From positions 1 through 64,000 of the forward strand of contig JAVBLJ010000028.1 in the NCBI GenBank assembly GCA_031553615.1: a DNA stretch of 64,000 nt, given 5' to 3'. Shown in pieces: positions 61,898 through 64,000 of the stretch. The stretch is from WQXF01 sp031553615 (lineage in GTDB: Bacteria > Bacillota > Clostridia > Christensenellales > Aristaeellaceae). A program made the position numbers and the translations under genes. Position 1 is the stretch's first letter, and every line of letters starts with the position of its first letter. The notes beneath the pieces were generated by a model. It ran no database searches, was not told the DNA's origin, and saw only the letters and a program-made list of their open reading frames with translations.

Positions 61898-62479
61898 ATG
61901 AAGAAGCTTCTTTCCATCTCTCTCGTCATCGTCCTCGTGCTGACCTGCGTCGCATGCACCGCTTCCGCGCTGGCCGAGAACAAGACCGGCCTGGGCATCG
62001 TCACCTCCGTCGGCTCCTCCAAGCCGGTCGCCGAAAAAGACGGCGAAAAGACCAACGGCCGCGCTCAGGTCGATTCCACCATCTGCGCCGTGACCATCGA
62101 CGAAAACAACGTGATCATCTCCATTTCGTTCGACGTCGCGCAGACCCGCGTTGACTTCGCGCCCGACGGCACCCTGGTCACCGACATCACTGCCCCCGTC
62201 AAGTCCAAGCGTGAGCTGGGCGCTGACTACGGCATGAAGGAAACCTCCGCCAAGAACGGCACCAACGGCGGCGCCGGTTTCGAAGTGTTCGAGCAGATGG
62301 ACAACCTCGAAAAGTACTGCATCGGCAAGACCGTGGACGAAGTTCTGGCCACCCCGCTCTACAAGCGCGATGACAACCACACCCGCGTTGGCGATACCGA
62401 AGAGCTCAAGGCTTCCGTCACCATCGACATCGGCGGCTACCTGGATGCCTTGAAGAAGGCCGTTGAAAACGCGAAGTAA
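61898..62479 (+). CDS. Small secreted protein, clostridial family often annotated FMN-binding-like
   Basis: A 193-residue exported protein. The signal peptide ends ASALA near residue 26; Cys17 and Cys20 lie inside it but do not form a clean lipobox. The mature part starts with GLGIVTSVGSSKP, continues with CAVTIDENNVIISISFDVAQ and LGADYGMKETSAKNG, then FEQMDNLEKYCIGKTVDEVL. I recognise this pattern as a common small extracellular protein of Clostridia of unknown function. It sits next to apbE, suggesting a link to flavin, but the canonical flavinylation motif (SGAT) is not seen. AAGGAGGAACC before the ATG. A strong terminator follows. Confidence 0.75.
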   Translation: MKKLLSISLVIVLVLTCVACTASALAENKTGLGIVTSVGSSKPVAEKDGEKTNGRAQVDSTICAVTIDENNVIISISFDVAQTRVDFAPDGTLVTDITAPVKSKRELGADYGMKETSAKNGTNGGAGFEVFEQMDNLEKYCIGKTVDEVLATPLYKRDDNHTRVGDTEELKASVTIDIGGYLDALKKAVENAK

Positions 62480-62494
62480 TCCATCGGATTCCTA

Positions 62495-62528
62495 GAGGCT
62501 CCCTGGCTCCGGCCGGGAGCCTTTTTCC
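62495..62528 (+). terminator. Terminator after the small secreted protein gene
   Basis: GGCTCCC / GGGAGCC stem with an 11-base loop followed by TTTTTCC. It separates the secreted protein gene from apbE. Confidence 0.85.
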
Positions 62529-62586
62529 TTATCGCCACACCATCCTCCAGGCTCGTCAATCTCTATACGGAAGGATCGATGCCGCT

Positions 62587-63702
62587 ATGCGCCTATCCCG
62601 CCACCCATTCCGCTCCCTCTTGCTCTGTGCGCTCTCGCTCTTGCTGACCGTTTCCACCGGCTGTGCCACCGCCAATGAGACGGCAGTGAGCCCGCGCTTT
62701 AGCGTCACCTTCTTCGATACCTTCGATACGGTAATCACCATCATCGGCTATGCGCCGGACGAGGCTACGTTCCAGCAGACCACCGGCGAGGCCCATGCGA
62801 TGTTCCAGCGCCTGCACAAGCTCTACGATGGATATAACGAATACGAGGGCGTCCACAACGTATACACGCTGAACCACGAGGCGGCGAATCAGCCCATCCC
62901 GGTTGAGCAGGAGCTCATGGATTTGCTGCTCTTTTGCCGGGAGCGACAGCCCATGACCTCCGGAGCGGTCAACATCGCGCTCGGCTCGGTGTTGCAAATT
63001 TGGCACGAGTATCGCGAGGAGGGTCTGGCCGACATCGTCCACGCGCAGCTCCCGCCCATGGAGGAGCTGCGGCGCGCCGCCGAGCATACCCGCTTGGAGA
63101 GCCTGGTGCTCGATCCCGCGCAAGGCACCGTCGCCTTTTCCGATCCGCTCTTGCAGCTCGACCTGGGCGCAGTCGCCAAGGGCTATGCTGCCGAGAGAGT
63201 GGCGCAACTGCTGCTCGCTTCGCCCATGCCCTCGTTCATCATCAGCGCGGGCGGCAACGTGCGCGTTGGCAATCCCCCGCTGGATGGGGAGCGCAAGGCC
63301 TGGGGCATTGGCATACAGGACCCGCGCGGCGACGTGTTTTCCGATGCGAGCAGCGATTTGAAGGAGACCTTCTTCATCGCCAACCGCTCGCTGGTCACCA
63401 GCGGCGATTACCAGCGCTACTACCTCGTGGAGGGGCAAGCGTACCATCACCTGATCGATCCGGCCACGCTGATGCCCGGCACCTACTATCAGGCAGTGAC
63501 CATTATGGCCGAAGATTCCGGTCTGGCCGATCTGCTCTCCACCGCAGCCTTCCTGCTGCCCCTCGAGCAGAGCCGCGCGCTCATCGCCTCCTTGGAAGGT
63601 GTCGAAGCACTGTGGGTGCTTCCCGATGGCTCCGTCGAGATGACCGAGGGCGCGCGCGTATTTGCGAAGAGCGCAGGCGCTACTTCGCTCATCCAAAAGT
63701 AG
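62587..63702 (+). CDS. apbE: FAD:protein FMN transferase, lipoprotein
   Basis: A 371-residue ApbE that links FMN covalently to secreted proteins. The signal peptide ends with a lipobox-like Ser-Thr-Gly-Cys26. FAD-binding blocks are LDLGAVAKGYAAERV near 200, ISAGGNVRVGNPP near 225, and SGDYQRY then YHHLIDPATLMPGTYYQ near 285-310; the metal-binding Asp/Thr of DLLSTAAFLL follows. The ATG at 62587 lies 11 bases after GGAAGGA; an out-of-frame ATG lies between them. It follows the small secreted protein gene on the same strand but behind a terminator. Confidence 0.93.
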   Translation: MRLSRHPFRSLLLCALSLLLTVSTGCATANETAVSPRFSVTFFDTFDTVITIIGYAPDEATFQQTTGEAHAMFQRLHKLYDGYNEYEGVHNVYTLNHEAANQPIPVEQELMDLLLFCRERQPMTSGAVNIALGSVLQIWHEYREEGLADIVHAQLPPMEELRRAAEHTRLESLVLDPAQGTVAFSDPLLQLDLGAVAKGYAAERVAQLLLASPMPSFIISAGGNVRVGNPPLDGERKAWGIGIQDPRGDVFSDASSDLKETFFIANRSLVTSGDYQRYYLVEGQAYHHLIDPATLMPGTYYQAVTIMAEDSGLADLLSTAAFLLPLEQSRALIASLEGVEALWVLPDGSVEMTEGARVFAKSAGATSLIQK

Positions 63703-63736
63703 CATCCCTTCCCTCCCCCATTCCCGAAACCCATTC

Positions 63737-63778
63737 AAAAAACACGCGCCCGCTATCCGCGAAGCGCGTGTTTTGTTT
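63737..63778. terminator. Terminator between apbE and the right-edge gene
   Basis: AAAACACGCGC / GCGCGTGTTTT stem with a 14-base loop, U-rich on both sides, serving apbE and the convergent gene at the window edge. Confidence 0.8.
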
Positions 63779-63793
63779 ATGTTATCAAAGTTA

Positions 63794-64000
63794 TTATCGC
63801 TTCACCAGATCGTCGCGCAGGCGGTACAGAGTCGCGCCGCGATTCTTTGTGCAGATGGCCTTCACCATCCAATCCACGGTGCGCTTGGTATCGAACTGCA
63901 GGTAGCCCCAGCGTGCGCCGTCGATGCGCTTGCCCTTCATGTTGCTATCGGTCCAGCGCAGCATGTCCTCCGCCGGATCATAATCGTAAATGAAGAGCAG
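63794..64000 (-). CDS. C-terminal fragment of an unrecognised protein (window edge)
   Basis: The last 68 residues of a minus-strand gene that enters from the right edge: it starts LLFIYDYDPAEDMLRW and ends LYRLRDDLVKR before a TAA at 63794. The composition is protein-like and the stop lies just before a bidirectional terminator, so it is a real gene end. No family is recognised from this part. Confidence 0.7.
   Translation of the reverse strand: MLFIYDYDPAEDMLRWTDSNMKGKRIDGARWGYLQFDTKRTVDWMVKAICTKNRGATLYRLRDDLVKR

Overview
This window looks like a chromosome segment of a GC-rich member of the Clostridia (Bacillota). The evidence is a PolC-type replicative polymerase, a Firmicutes-style frr-uppS-cdsA-dxr-rseP-ispG-polC / rimP-nusA-ylxR-ylxQ-infB-rbfA-nrnA-truB-ribF layout, GGAGG-type ribosome binding sites, LplB/YtcP-type sugar importers and YesM/AraC two-component pairs. 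Placement in or near Christensenellales is a guess from gene content, not something the sequence proves.

Left part (1-10.6 kb): two divergent gene sets read together as a module for scavenging peptidoglycan amino sugar. On the minus strand are an RpiR/MurR-type regulator, the MurNAc-6-phosphate etherase murQ, EtfB, EtfA with an N-terminal two-cluster ferredoxin domain, and a GlcD-type FAD lactate dehydrogenase. They sit in one tight operon with overlapping or near-touching genes. On the plus strand are two importer permeases, a solute-binding protein and a BadF/NagK-type amino-sugar kinase. MurQ releases D-lactate, and the three downstream genes have the composition of an electron-confurcating lactate dehydrogenase. 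The operon therefore appears to couple ether cleavage to oxidation of its by-product. The divergent intergenic region carries two CCAA-N5-TTGG palindromes, good promoters in both directions and a leader with mutually exclusive hairpins.

10.9-24.2 kb: a second carbohydrate locus. The minus strand carries a GH38-like DUF5054 protein, a lipoprotein-type binding protein, two permeases and an ADP-ribosylglycohydrolase-family protein. The divergent plus strand carries an AraC-type response regulator overlapping a YesM-type kinase, then DUF2961 and two uroporphyrinogen-decarboxylase-like proteins. It is followed by an AT-rich, probably imported GHKL sensor kinase (24.2-25.5 kb) and a short degraded zone.

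26-45.8 kb: the housekeeping block for translation factors, isoprenoid and phospholipid precursors and replication. It runs entirely on the minus strand, with promoters before frr and before rimP. Tandem repeat arrays sit just upstream of dxr and uppS and inside infB.

45.9-64 kb: a giant secreted or membrane-anchored protein of about 2,600 residues with Cna-B/SpaA-like and SdrD-B-like repeats, back to back with an acyl-ACP thioesterase; then nadD-yqeK-rsfS, a membrane protein with a decayed Mrr-like domain, a TrmN6-like methyltransferase, a SpoIID-domain protein with six SH3 domains, and a small secreted protein next to ApbE. Three copies of a roughly 160-bp palindromic element (136-294, 12284-12446, 56547-56709) and one remnant (25669-25692) are scattered through the window.
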